Positions 1-11,063 of a stretch of DNA of 44,086 bases are shown here, in pieces. The stretch is from DAITAZ01 sp036824045 (GTDB lineage Bacteria > Pseudomonadota > Gammaproteobacteria > Burkholderiales > Rhodocyclaceae). Position 1 is the stretch's first letter. Each line of letters starts with the position of its first letter. The DNA is taken from NCBI GenBank assembly GCA_036824045.1, contig DAITAZ010000030.1, positions 1 through 44,086 on the forward strand. The letters are read 5' to 3'. A model generated the notes under the pieces. That model saw only the letters and a program-made list of their open reading frames with translations. It ran no database searches and was not told the origin of the DNA. The position numbers and the translations under genes are program-made.

Positions 1-404
1 GGGGGTGTTGCGAACCCCTTCCGCGCCGCCGAGCGCAGGCACGGCCGGGCGGGTGAAGGGGCTCCGCTGTTTGAGCCTGGAGCGCTAGTGGAGGGCGAGT
101 TCGCGGAGCACCCCGCCCGGGCGGGCCGGAGTGAAGGCACCCCGCAGGGGCGGGGCGGTGGGGCCGTTTCTTTTGCCGACTTTTCTTGTCGGTACAAGAA
201 AAGTCGGTCGCCCGCCGGGGCGAGTCCCGGCCTCCTGCGTTCAAGCGCCCAACGAGTGTGGCCCACGTGTGGGGGAGTTGGCACCCGCCCTGACGACTGA
301 GGCGTGGCGTCAAAGGCGCCGCCCTGCTCCAGCCTCTTCCCTTGAGGGAAACTGCTTGGGGCGATTTGCGGGCTGCGCTGCGGGACGCCACCCGGGGGGC
401 GAGC
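1..404. other. Non-coding region left of the Nudix gene, with a repeat-like element
   Basis: No convincing gene is present. The stretch 60-215 is very GC-rich, contains a self-complementary CCGCCCGGGCGG block near 115-127, and ends in a strong perfect hairpin at 176-207 (listed separately). Short open frames exist on the plus strand, but their peptides are Arg/Pro/Gly-rich with no recognisable domain and no ribosome binding site. From memory, similar GC-rich blocks ending in a C-GACTTTTCTTGT palindrome are dispersed between genes in many betaproteobacterial genomes and are often mis-annotated as small hypothetical proteins. Confidence 0.6.
176..207. repeat. Perfect inverted repeat (14-bp arms, 4-nt loop), probable dispersed intergenic repeat
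   Basis: The left arm CCGACTTTTCTTGT (176-189) pairs perfectly with ACAAGAAAAGTCGG (194-207) around the loop CGGT. The AT-rich core within a GC-rich surround is unlike the neighbouring sequence. It is too far from the Nudix stop codon (405, reading leftwards) to be an obvious simple terminator, but it could end transcription of alaS-nudix after a 200-nt tail. Membership in a dispersed repeat family is inferred from memory, not tested. Confidence 0.65.
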
Positions 405-905
405 TTACTCCCCCGCGCCCAGCCCAGCCCGCTGCAGCCAGTCCCGCACGGCCAGGCCGGTGCCGTAGTCCCAGGGGCGCAGGCGGGCGGGTTCGATGAG
501 GCGGAATTCGGCGAGTTCTTCGTTGAGGCGGACCTGGCCCCGGGCATGGGCGTGGTAGACGATGATGATCTCGTTGCGGCGGGCGAAGGGGTAGATGCCG
601 ATCAGCGAGAGGGCCTCGGTTTCGAGGGCGACTTCTTCGCGGATCTCGCGGCGGATGGCCTCTTCCGGGGTTTCATCCCGCTCCAGGAAGCCGGCGATGA
701 GGCCAAAGGTTTTCTCCGGCCAGGCGTGGTTGCGGGCCATGAGGATGCGCCCTTCCAGCTCCACCAGCGCGGCCACCACGGGCACCGGGTTGCCCCAATG
801 CACGAAGCCGCAGGCCGGGTCCGGGCAGGCGGCCCGGTCCAGGCCCGCCAGGGGCTGGATCTCGAGGGGGGTGGCGCAGCGGGGGCAGTAGCGGAACTCA
901 GTCAT
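405..905 (-). CDS. Nudix hydrolase with N-terminal zinc ribbon
   Basis: A 166-residue pyrophosphohydrolase, probably acting on a nucleoside diphosphate linked to another moiety. An N-terminal zinc ribbon is formed by C7-x2-C10 and C27-x4-C32. The Nudix box spans residues 72-94 and keeps the metal-binding R86-E87 and E90-E91; the Gly near its end is Ala93. The zinc ribbon plus Nudix arrangement recalls NADH pyrophosphatase NudC, but the protein is much shorter and lacks the SQPWPFPxS motif downstream of the box, so NADH specificity should not be assumed. It starts 27 bp after the alaS stop on the same strand and is probably co-transcribed with alaS. The family call is firm; the substrate is unknown. 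Confidence 0.9.
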   Translation of the reverse strand: MTEFRYCPRCATPLEIQPLAGLDRAACPDPACGFVHWGNPVPVVAALVELEGRILMARNHAWPEKTFGLIAGFLERDETPEEAIRREIREEVALETEALSLIGIYPFARRNEIIIVYHAHARGQVRLNEELAEFRLIEPARLRPWDYGTGLAVRDWLQRAGLGAGE

Positions 906-932
906 GGCGCCCCCGCGGCAAGCCGGCGCGGA

Positions 933-3554
<2,622 letters not shown>

Positions 3555-3636
3555 ACCTGTCCCACAAAGGTGTGCGGCCACTATCCCAGCGCCATGCGCG
3601 GGTGCGGGCCACGATCAGTAACGTAGAGGATTGCGG

Positions 3637-3645
3637 ATTCTAGCA
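3637..3645 (-). promoter_or_regulatory. Candidate extended -10 promoter of alaS
   Basis: Read on the minus strand this is TGCTAGAAT, matching the extended -10 form TGnTAnnAT. It would start transcription near 3630, giving a leader of about 75 nt before the alaS ATG at 3554. No good -35 is visible, as often with extended -10 promoters. The same nonamer occurs before the SIS/dolP pair at 14941. Pattern match only. Confidence 0.4.
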
Positions 3646-3791
3646 TTGCTGCAGCAACGCCCTGCCGTTGGGGCGCCCTCTCCCCGTGAGGCCGGGCACG
3701 GGGGCCGGCGTGATCTTTACGCGGCGTATACATCGTCGGTGCAAGAATGGCTCCGCGCTCACCCCATGAGCCTGAAGAATGGAGGCCAAGG

Positions 3792-5342
3792 ATGGTCACA
3801 CTCGCAACGCCGCCCAATTCCGCACCGCGCACCCGGTGGCTCGCCTATGCACTGGCACCGCTGGCATGTGGCGCGGTGGCGTTATTGGCCACACCTTTCC
3901 ACAACGACCTGGATCTCACCAACATCGCCATGCTGTTCCTGCTGGCGGTGGCGCTGCTGGCCACCCGGCTGGGGCGGGGGCCGGCGGTACTGGCCTCGGT
4001 GTGCAGCGTGGCTCTGTTCGACTACTTCTTTGTTCCGCCCCGCTTTTCCTTCGACGTCAGTCACACCCAGTACCTGCTCACCTTCGTCGTCATGCTGGCG
4101 GTGGCGCTGATCATCACCCACCTTACCGCGGGCATTCGCCAGCAGGCCCAGGCGGCGGCACGGCGCGAGCGGGAAAGCCGGGGCCTGTACCGCCTGGCCG
4201 CCGAACTGGGCGGCGCGCTCCAGATCGAGCAGGTGGACCGGGCCATCAGCGCTTACCTGCGCCAGGAATTGGGTGCGGCAGCCGGCCTGTTCCTGCCCGA
4301 TGCAGAGGAACGGCTCCGCCCGGTGGACGCCGGCAAGCGCACGCTGAGCCTTCCGGACCAGTACGCGGCCCGGTCGGCGCTGGAAAGTGGCCGCCCCGTG
4401 GAAACCGCCACGACCGGGGCGGAGGATCAGGACACCTACCTCTTGCCGCTGGTTGGCGCCACCCGCACCCGGGGCGTTTTGCACGTCTGCCTGCCCGACC
4501 CGGGTGGCGCGCACTTCAAGGCGCAGGCGCCGCTGCTGGAAGCGGTTGCCGCCCTGGCCGCCACCGCCGTAGAGCGCATCCACTTTGTTGCAGTGGCACA
4601 GCAAACGCAGGTCCAGGTTTCGGCGGAGCGCCTGCGCAATTCCGTTCTGTCCGCCCTATCCCATGATCTGCGCACGCCGCTGACGGCGGTGTACGGGCTG
4701 GCCGACGCGCTGACGGTACTCCATCCGCCCCTGCCCGACGCGGCCCGCGATATCGCGCTGGCGCTCCGGGAGCAGTCCATGAGGCTGAGCCGGATGGTGG
4801 CCAACCTGCTCGATATGGCTCGCCTGCAGGCCGGCCCCATCGAACTGAGGCGCGAGTGGCAACCGCTGGAGGAGGTGATCGGCGCAGCCCTCAAGCTGCA
4901 GGCCTCGGCGCTGGTGGGCCACCCGTTGCACGTGCGGCTCGCCCCCGACCTGCCGCTGCTGGAGTTCGACGCCGTGCTCATGGAAAGGGTGTTCTGCAAC
5001 CTGCTCGAGAACGCCGCCAAGTACTCGCCGCCGGGGGCTGCGATCACGATTGGCGCCGAAGCCACCCCCACCACCGCCGAGATCTCGGTGACGAACGACG
5101 GAAGCCGTTTTCCGCCGGAGCGGCTGCCGCATCTGTTCGAGCCCTTTGTCCGCGGCGAAGCGGAATCGGCGCTGCCCGGAGTCGGCTTGGGTCTGACCAT
5201 CTGCAAGGCGGTGGCGGAAGCCCATGGCGGCACCCTCCGCGCCGAGAATGTGGCCAATGGCGCACGGGTGCTGCTGTCGATCCCCCTGGGCACGCCACCG
5301 TTGCTCGAAGCGGAAGCCCAGGGCTCTCAGGAGGCGCCATGA
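3792..5342 (+). CDS. kdpD: KdpD-like sensor histidine kinase without the KdpD N-terminal domain
   Basis: Membrane histidine kinase of 516 residues resembling only the C-terminal half of KdpD. A short N-terminus leads into the DUF4118 membrane domain (about residues 16-115) with the hallmark FFVPPRFSF (80-88), then a GAF-like region (about 140-265), HisKA with the phospho-acceptor His291 in SHDLRTPL, and HATPase with N-box NLLEN (403-407) and GVGLGLTI. The G1 box is degenerate (NDGSRFPP). The roughly 400-residue KdpD N-terminus (Walker A KdpD domain and Usp domain) is absent: the upstream DNA is only the short gap to divergent alaS. Start: ATG at 3792 after GGAGG at 3781-3785; an ATG at 3747 has no such site. 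It overlaps the regulator gene by ATGA and precedes kup rather than kdpFABC. Confidence 0.9.
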   Translation: MVTLATPPNSAPRTRWLAYALAPLACGAVALLATPFHNDLDLTNIAMLFLLAVALLATRLGRGPAVLASVCSVALFDYFFVPPRFSFDVSHTQYLLTFVVMLAVALIITHLTAGIRQQAQAAARRERESRGLYRLAAELGGALQIEQVDRAISAYLRQELGAAAGLFLPDAEERLRPVDAGKRTLSLPDQYAARSALESGRPVETATTGAEDQDTYLLPLVGATRTRGVLHVCLPDPGGAHFKAQAPLLEAVAALAATAVERIHFVAVAQQTQVQVSAERLRNSVLSALSHDLRTPLTAVYGLADALTVLHPPLPDAARDIALALREQSMRLSRMVANLLDMARLQAGPIELRREWQPLEEVIGAALKLQASALVGHPLHVRLAPDLPLLEFDAVLMERVFCNLLENAAKYSPPGAAITIGAEATPTTAEISVTNDGSRFPPERLPHLFEPFVRGEAESALPGVGLGLTICKAVAEAHGGTLRAENVANGARVLLSIPLGTPPLLEAEAQGSQEAP

Positions 5343-6034
5343 TGGGCACGCTGGCACCAAGCGTCCTGATTGTCGAAGACGAACGTGAAATCCGCCGTTT
5401 TATCCGCACCGCGCTGGAGAGCGACAGCTACAGGGTCCATGAGGCCGAGACCCTGGCCCGTGGCGCGGTGGATGCGGCAACGCGCAAGCCGGATCTGGTG
5501 ATTCTCGACCTCGGCCTGCCCGACGGAGACGGGTTGGATTTTGTCCGCGACCTGCGCACCTGGTCGGCCATGCCCGTGCTGGTGCTCTCCGCCCGCAGCA
5601 CCGAACTGGACAAAGTTGGAGTGCTCGACGCCGGCGCCGACGACTATCTGACCAAGCCCTTCTCGGTCGCCGAATTGCTCGCCCGGGTGCGCGCCCTGCT
5701 GCGCCGCGCCCGCCCGGGAAGCGACGACGGCTCGGCGCAAGTGTGCTTCGGCGCCAACCAGGTGGATCTGGCCCGGCGAGCCGTGAAACGCCACGGCGAG
5801 CCCGTCAGGCTGACGCCGCTGGAGTACCGCCTGCTGTGCGCGCTGCTGGCCAGCACGGGCCGGGTGCTGACCCACCGCCACCTGCTGCGCGAGGTGTGGG
5901 GGCCTTCATATGTTGAAAGCCCCCACTACCTGCGGGTGTACGTGGGGCACCTGCGGCAGAAGCTGGAGGACGACCCGGCACAGCCGCGCCACTTTCTCAC
6001 CGAAACCGGGGTTGGCTACCGCTTTCAACCCTGA
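5339..6034 (+). CDS. kdpE: KdpE-like response regulator, OmpR/PhoB class
   Basis: Cognate regulator of the preceding kinase, 231 residues. The receiver domain has the acidic pocket Glu13/Asp14, phospho-acceptor Asp57 in LVILDLGLPDGDG, Ser84 and Lys106 (TKPF). The C-terminal winged-helix DNA-binding domain includes LTPLEYRLLCALL and ends in GVGYRF, typical of the OmpR/PhoB class. The start codon overlaps the kinase stop (ATGA at 5339-5342), with AGGAGG at 5329-5334; a second in-frame ATG at 5342 has better spacing (7 nt), so the true start may be one codon later. Kup follows after 34 bp, so regulation of kup by this pair is a reasonable inference. The likely binding target has not been identified. 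Confidence 0.93.
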   Translation: MMGTLAPSVLIVEDEREIRRFIRTALESDSYRVHEAETLARGAVDAATRKPDLVILDLGLPDGDGLDFVRDLRTWSAMPVLVLSARSTELDKVGVLDAGADDYLTKPFSVAELLARVRALLRRARPGSDDGSAQVCFGANQVDLARRAVKRHGEPVRLTPLEYRLLCALLASTGRVLTHRHLLREVWGPSYVESPHYLRVYVGHLRQKLEDDPAQPRHFLTETGVGYRFQP

Positions 6035-6068
6035 CACCACCTGGCCCGTTTCTGCCTGCGGAGTTGCC

Positions 6069-7985
6069 ATGTCTTCTGAAAAAGCCGCTGTCGCGGGAGT
6101 GCCTCCCGCCCCCTCTCACCCCACGCCGAGCGGCGCCGGCCAGTGGGCGCTCGCGCTGACCGCCCTGGGCGTGGTCTTCGGCGATATCGGCACCAGCCCG
6201 CTGTATGCCTTCAAGGAGGCATTTGCCGGCTCTCACGCCATCGCCCTGACCGAGCACAATGTGCTGGCCACGCTCTCGGCATTGTTCTGGGCCGTGACGC
6301 TGATCATCTCCTTCAAGTACGTGGCCATCGTGCTGCAGTTCGACAACCAGGGCGAGGGCGGCGTGCTGGCACTGACAGCATTGGCTCACCGGCTCTCCGG
6401 AACGGGGGGACGCGGCGCCTGGCTGGTGATCAGCGCCGGGGTGTTCGCGGCCGCGCTGTTTTACGGCGACGCCATCATCACGCCAGCCATTTCGGTCCTC
6501 TCCGCGGTGGAAGGGATCAGCGTCGCCACCCCCCAGTTCGAATCCCTGGTGGTGCCCATCACGGCAACGATCCTGATCCTGTTGTTCGCCATCCAGCGCC
6601 ACGGCACCGGTCGTGTCGGCGCGTTGTTCGGCCCCGTCACCGTCCTGTGGTTCCTCGCCATCGCCGCGCTGGGGGTGTCAAGCATCGCCCAGACGCCGGG
6701 GGTCATCGCAGCGCTCCACCCTCGGTACGCCCTGGATTTCGCAGTGCGCGACCCGCACGGCGCCTTTCTGCTGCTTTCTGCGGTGTTCCTGGCGCTGACC
6801 GGAGGCGAGGCGCTTTACGCGGACATGGGGCATTTTGGCGCCCGGCCGGTCCGGCTGGCCTGGTACGGACTGGTGTGCCCAGCCCTCATGCTGAACTACT
6901 TCGGCCAGGGCGCGCTGGTGCTCCGAACCCCGGAGGCAGTGCGCAACCCCTTCTACCTCTTGGCGCCGGACTGGCTCACCCTGCCCCTGGTGGTACTGGC
7001 CACGGCCGCTACCGTGATTGCCTCCCAGGCGACGATCACCGGCGCGTACTCCATGACCCTGCAGGCCTCCCATCTGGGCTACCTGCCCCGGGTCCGCATC
7101 CTGCACACATCGGATACCGAGCGAGGCCAGATCTACGCGCCAACGGTCAACTGGCTCATGTTGCTGGCGGTGCTGCTCCTGGTGATGGAGTTCCGCTCTT
7201 CCGGCGCGCTGGCGGCGGCTTACGGCATCGCGGTATCGGGGACGATGATCATCACCACCGTTCTGACCGGATACGTCACCCTGCGCCTGACCCGGCGCTT
7301 CCGGCTGCCGACCCTGGGCGCACTCGCCCTGTTCGCGCTGCTGGAGGCGGCCTTCTTTGCGTCTAACCTGACCAAGATCGGCGAGGGCGGCTGGATGCCC
7401 ATGGCGCTCGGTGGGCTGATCTTCCTGCTGCTGACGACCTGGAAGGAAGGCAGCGGGCTGGTGGCGCGCCAGCGGCGGCAGATCGACATCCCGATGGGGG
7501 ACTTTCTCTCAGGCCCGCGACCCGATGCGCCGCAAGTGTCAGGCACGGCGGTGTATCTCACCTCCGACCCAGCGGTCGTACCCAGCGCCCTGTTCCACAA
7601 CCTGAAGCACTACAAGGTGATGCATGCGCGTACGGTGTTCCTGCACGTGGAGCATGAGGATGTGCCCCGGCTCGAGCCGGACGAGAGGCTGCGCGTGACG
7701 ATGCTGGCGCCGGATGTGTGGAGCGTGACGGTGCGCTTCGGCTTCCGGGAGGAGGCGGACGTCTCCGCCGCGCTGACCGGGACAGGCCGGTTCGGACTGG
7801 AGCTGGACCCGATGGAAACCACCTACTTTGTCGCCCGTTCGACCATCGTCGACGGTGCCGGCGGACTGCCCCGCTGGCGCAATGCGATGTTTGCCTGGAT
7901 GACCCGGCAATCCGAAGGCGCGGCGACGTACTTCAACCTGCCAGCGAACCGGGTGGTCGAATTGGGCACGCAGGTGATGCTATGA
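6069..7985 (+). CDS. kup: Kup family low-affinity potassium transporter
   Basis: Inner-membrane K+ uptake protein (KUP/HAK/KT family), 638 residues against 622 in E. coli Kup. The first membrane helix carries the family signature GVVFGDIGTSPLYAF near residue 32, followed by about twelve hydrophobic segments to about residue 460 and a hydrophilic C-terminal domain of about 170 residues. Start: ATG at 6069 with GGAG at 6060-6063. It is the third gene of an apparent operon with the KdpD/KdpE-like pair (34-bp gap), whereas Kup is usually described as constitutive in E. coli, which makes this setting notable. The stop codon at 7983-7985 lies inside the 3' end of the opposite-strand sensor kinase, a 6-bp tail-to-tail overlap. 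Confidence 0.97.
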   Translation: MSSEKAAVAGVPPAPSHPTPSGAGQWALALTALGVVFGDIGTSPLYAFKEAFAGSHAIALTEHNVLATLSALFWAVTLIISFKYVAIVLQFDNQGEGGVLALTALAHRLSGTGGRGAWLVISAGVFAAALFYGDAIITPAISVLSAVEGISVATPQFESLVVPITATILILLFAIQRHGTGRVGALFGPVTVLWFLAIAALGVSSIAQTPGVIAALHPRYALDFAVRDPHGAFLLLSAVFLALTGGEALYADMGHFGARPVRLAWYGLVCPALMLNYFGQGALVLRTPEAVRNPFYLLAPDWLTLPLVVLATAATVIASQATITGAYSMTLQASHLGYLPRVRILHTSDTERGQIYAPTVNWLMLLAVLLLVMEFRSSGALAAAYGIAVSGTMIITTVLTGYVTLRLTRRFRLPTLGALALFALLEAAFFASNLTKIGEGGWMPMALGGLIFLLLTTWKEGSGLVARQRRQIDIPMGDFLSGPRPDAPQVSGTAVYLTSDPAVVPSALFHNLKHYKVMHARTVFLHVEHEDVPRLEPDERLRVTMLAPDVWSVTVRFGFREEADVSAALTGTGRFGLELDPMETTYFVARSTIVDGAGGLPRWRNAMFAWMTRQSEGAATYFNLPANRVVELGTQVML

Positions 7986-10859
7986 GGCGAAGTCCGGCGC
8001 TGATTGGGAGTCCTCGGAGGCTCGTCCGGTGGCTGGCGAAACCAGCGGCAGCTCGACGGTGAACGTGGCGCCGCCTGCCTCGTTGTTGCTGGCCCAGATG
8101 CGTCCGCCATGGGCCAGCACGGCCCGGCGGCAGATGGGCAGCCCCAGCCCGGTGCCCCCCGCGCCGGTGCGGGTCTTGGACGAGAGGGTGAAGCGGTCGA
8201 AGATGCTTTCGAGTTCGGCCGGAGGAATGCCGACGCCCTGGTCCACCACCTGGATGCGCAGGGCGGTGTGGTCTTCGAGCAGGCCAGCGCTCAGGGAGAT
8301 TTCCGTGCCGTCGCCGCCGTAACGGCTGGCGTTTTGCAGCAGGTGGCGCAGCACCAGCCGGATCTGCCGGGCGTCGCACGCCAGCCGGGGCAGATCGGCG
8401 GCCACCCGCAGGGTGAGCGTCTGGCCGTGGTTGCGCAGGGTGGGCGTCATGCGGTGAGCCACGTCGGTGATCAGGTGGGCCAGGTCTTCTTCGTGGATGC
8501 GCAGACTGTGGGCGCCGGATTCCAGCTCGGCCAGTTCCAGCAGATCCTCGATCAGCCCGGAAAGCCGCCGCGCGCCCACCTGCACCCGGTCGAAATAGCC
8601 CTGCAGCCGCGGCTGCCCTTCCTCCTCCGCCCGGCTCGCGCCCAGTTCGGCGAAGCCGAGGATGGCATGGAGCGGGGTGCGCATTTCGTGGGACATGTTG
8701 GAGAGAAACTCGCTCTTGGCCCGGTTGGCGGACTCCGCCGCCAGACGCCCCTGCTCCAGCCAGTGCTCGGCCTGCTTGCGCTCGACGATGCCGGCCACCG
8801 CCAGCCGCGCGGTATCGAGGAAGGCCAGTTCGACGGCCTGGAAATCATGGTTCTCATGCACCCACAGCACGAGCACGCCCAGTTCGCCGGCGGTGTCGGC
8901 CAGGTTGAGCACCACGCTGCGGTATCCGGCCGGGCCCGCCTGGGCGCCCACCGCCCCGCCCCGCAACGCCAGACAACTGGCGAGCATCTGCGGCCCCAGC
9001 CCCTGCGCGGCCGCCAGCCGCTGGCCACTGGCATCCGCCACCAGCACCGCGGCCGCGCCCGGGGCCGAGAGGAAGGGGGTCGCCAGGAGCACGGCCAGGG
9101 CATCCTGCAGGCAGTCCTCCAGCGTCCGGGCGCTCAGGGGCACCCGCAACAACTCGGCCACCACGCCTTTCAGACCGTGGTCGTAGGCCAGGGCCTGCTC
9201 CTGGGCCAGGCGTTGGCTGATGTCCCGGAACGCCACCACCGCGCCCGTCACTTCGCCGCTTTCCACCATGGGCGCCACCGCGTATTCCACGGGCACCCGT
9301 TCGCCGTCCGGGCGCACGAAGCATTCGTCGGTCACGGTACGCCGCTGCCGGTCGCCCATGGTCCGGTACACGGGGCTGCTGCCGGCCGTGTATAGCCGGC
9401 CATCGGCACCGCTATGGCCGATGAGCCCTTCCATGGGCTGGCCCAGCACCGCCTGCCCGTCCGCCAGGCCGAGCGTGGCAACCGCCGCCGGGTTGGCAAA
9501 CTGGCAGCGCCCTTCCCGATCCACCCCGTAGATGCCTTCGGCCGTGGATTCCAGCAACAGCCGGACGCGGGTTTCGCTCTCGCGCAGCCGCCGGTTGTTG
9601 TCTTCCAGCTGAACGGTGCGCTCGCCCACCAGCCGCTCCAGTTCCTCGTTGAGCTGGGTGAGGTGGCGGTGGGCGGCCCGCTGGGCGGCTTCCTTTTCCT
9701 GGCGCAGGCGGTTGATGCGGTCGGCCAGGGCCATGGACAGCAGCAGCACCTCCACCGCCGAGCCGATCTGCATGGCAATGCTGGTAAAGGCGTTGTTGGG
9801 GATGAGCCCGCCGTACACCAGGCCCGTGGTGCCGATCCCCGCCAGATAAAAGGACCAGGCATACACGAAGAAACGGGCCGACTCGTGCCCGCGGCGCCAA
9901 ACCAGCGCCCCGGCGAACAGCAACACCGGCGTGAAGGCCACGCCACAGGCATTGCCCAGGGCTGCGCCCAGCCGGTAGGAGCCGAACAGGGAAATGGCGC
10001 TGGCGACCAGGGCGGCGTACTGGAAGCCCCACAGCAGCTTGTCCAGGCGCGGGCAATTTCGCTCGCTGTCGATGAACTTGCGGGAGAACAGCGTGCCCGC
10101 CGCAATGGCCAGGCCCATGAACACCCCCGGCGCCCGGTTGGACCAGGCCGGCCAGTCGCCCCAGAGGTACTGCTGGGCGTAGCCATTGAGGTTGAACTGG
10201 AACAGCACGTAGGTGCCGATGTAGAGGACGTAGTAGAGGTAGAAGCGGTCCCGGACGAAGAAGAACAGCATCAGGTTGTACAGCACCATGATGGTCATGG
10301 TGCCGTAGTAGGCGCCGTAGCTGTATTCCGCCCCCACCGACCCGGAGTGGAAAGCGCGGGGCTGCCACAGGCGCAGGGGCACCATGACCGGCCCCTCCGA
10401 CTGGGCCCGCAGGTAATACACCTGCTCGCCCCCGCCCGGGTGATCGAAGGGAAAGACGAAGTTGCGGTAGGCAAACTCCCGCACCGAAAACGGCCGGGTG
10501 TCCCCGCCCACGCTCATCTCGTAGGCGCCGGTCGGGGTGGGGCGGTAGAGCTCCACCGCGTCGAGCAGGGGGAACGCCACCTCCAGCAGGCGCTCGGAGG
10601 GCGTGCTCTGGGCCAGCGCCAGGCGCACCCATACGCAGCCGGACACGTAGCCCAGACTGATCCGCCCCGCGCCGGGCTGCTCGAAGCGGCTGGCCCACTC
10701 GGGGCGCTGCATGTCCTGCGCAGTGGCCGTGCAGTCCCGGTCCACCAGAACCTGGGCGTGGCCGGCCAGATCCAGATCGTTCCGGCCTTCCACGTCCACG
10801 GCCCAGGCGCACCCGGCCAGGCACAGCCAAAGCAGGATCAGCCAAGCACGCACACCCAT
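7980..10859 (-). CDS. 7TMR-DISM sensor histidine kinase with PAS and GAF-like domains
   Basis: A large membrane sensor kinase of 959 residues. Order: signal peptide (1-20); periplasmic 7TMR-DISMED2-like sensory domain (about 22-170) of a kind often proposed to bind carbohydrates or other small ligands; seven membrane helices (about 183-380); coiled coil (385-430); PAS domain (about 430-550) ending in VVAFRDISQR; a divergent GAF-like stretch (about 570-690); HisKA with His724 in SNMSHEMRTPLHAIL; HATPase with QNASRYGG, DQGVGIP and GTGLGLPI. There is no receiver domain and no adjacent response regulator, so it is an orphan kinase here. Start: ATG at 10859 with GAGGA about 10 nt upstream. It converges on kup with a 6-bp overlap of coding ends. 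The ligand is unknown. Confidence 0.93.
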   Translation of the reverse strand: MGVRAWLILLWLCLAGCAWAVDVEGRNDLDLAGHAQVLVDRDCTATAQDMQRPEWASRFEQPGAGRISLGYVSGCVWVRLALAQSTPSERLLEVAFPLLDAVELYRPTPTGAYEMSVGGDTRPFSVREFAYRNFVFPFDHPGGGEQVYYLRAQSEGPVMVPLRLWQPRAFHSGSVGAEYSYGAYYGTMTIMVLYNLMLFFFVRDRFYLYYVLYIGTYVLFQFNLNGYAQQYLWGDWPAWSNRAPGVFMGLAIAAGTLFSRKFIDSERNCPRLDKLLWGFQYAALVASAISLFGSYRLGAALGNACGVAFTPVLLFAGALVWRRGHESARFFVYAWSFYLAGIGTTGLVYGGLIPNNAFTSIAMQIGSAVEVLLLSMALADRINRLRQEKEAAQRAAHRHLTQLNEELERLVGERTVQLEDNNRRLRESETRVRLLLESTAEGIYGVDREGRCQFANPAAVATLGLADGQAVLGQPMEGLIGHSGADGRLYTAGSSPVYRTMGDRQRRTVTDECFVRPDGERVPVEYAVAPMVESGEVTGAVVAFRDISQRLAQEQALAYDHGLKGVVAELLRVPLSARTLEDCLQDALAVLLATPFLSAPGAAAVLVADASGQRLAAAQGLGPQMLASCLALRGGAVGAQAGPAGYRSVVLNLADTAGELGVLVLWVHENHDFQAVELAFLDTARLAVAGIVERKQAEHWLEQGRLAAESANRAKSEFLSNMSHEMRTPLHAILGFAELGASRAEEEGQPRLQGYFDRVQVGARRLSGLIEDLLELAELESGAHSLRIHEEDLAHLITDVAHRMTPTLRNHGQTLTLRVAADLPRLACDARQIRLVLRHLLQNASRYGGDGTEISLSAGLLEDHTALRIQVVDQGVGIPPAELESIFDRFTLSSKTRTGAGGTGLGLPICRRAVLAHGGRIWASNNEAGGATFTVELPLVSPATGRASEDSQSAPDFAS

Positions 10860-11063
10860 TCCCAGGTATTCCTCGCCACCAGAACCGGGGCGCCGCCCCG
10901 GGGATGAATGGACCGAACCCGATGCCGGCCCACCTCCGCGCAGTCATCGGCAGAAGACCGAAGTTCTTTAGGGCGGCGCCATGACGCCGGCGAAAACACC
11001 TGAACCCGATGCGCGCCCACTGCGACCCAGCAGCACGGCGCCAACACGACGGGGAGAGCGATC

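Noticed and set aside
88..499. Two overlapping small plus-strand frames near the left end
   Set aside because: They cross the palindromic repeat-like block, lack ribosome binding sites and give Arg/Pro/Gly-rich peptides typical of translated intergenic repeats.
8004..10907. Long plus-strand frames opposite the 7TMR sensor kinase
   Set aside because: Shadows of the minus-strand kinase; composition is His/Gln/Gly-rich with no domains.
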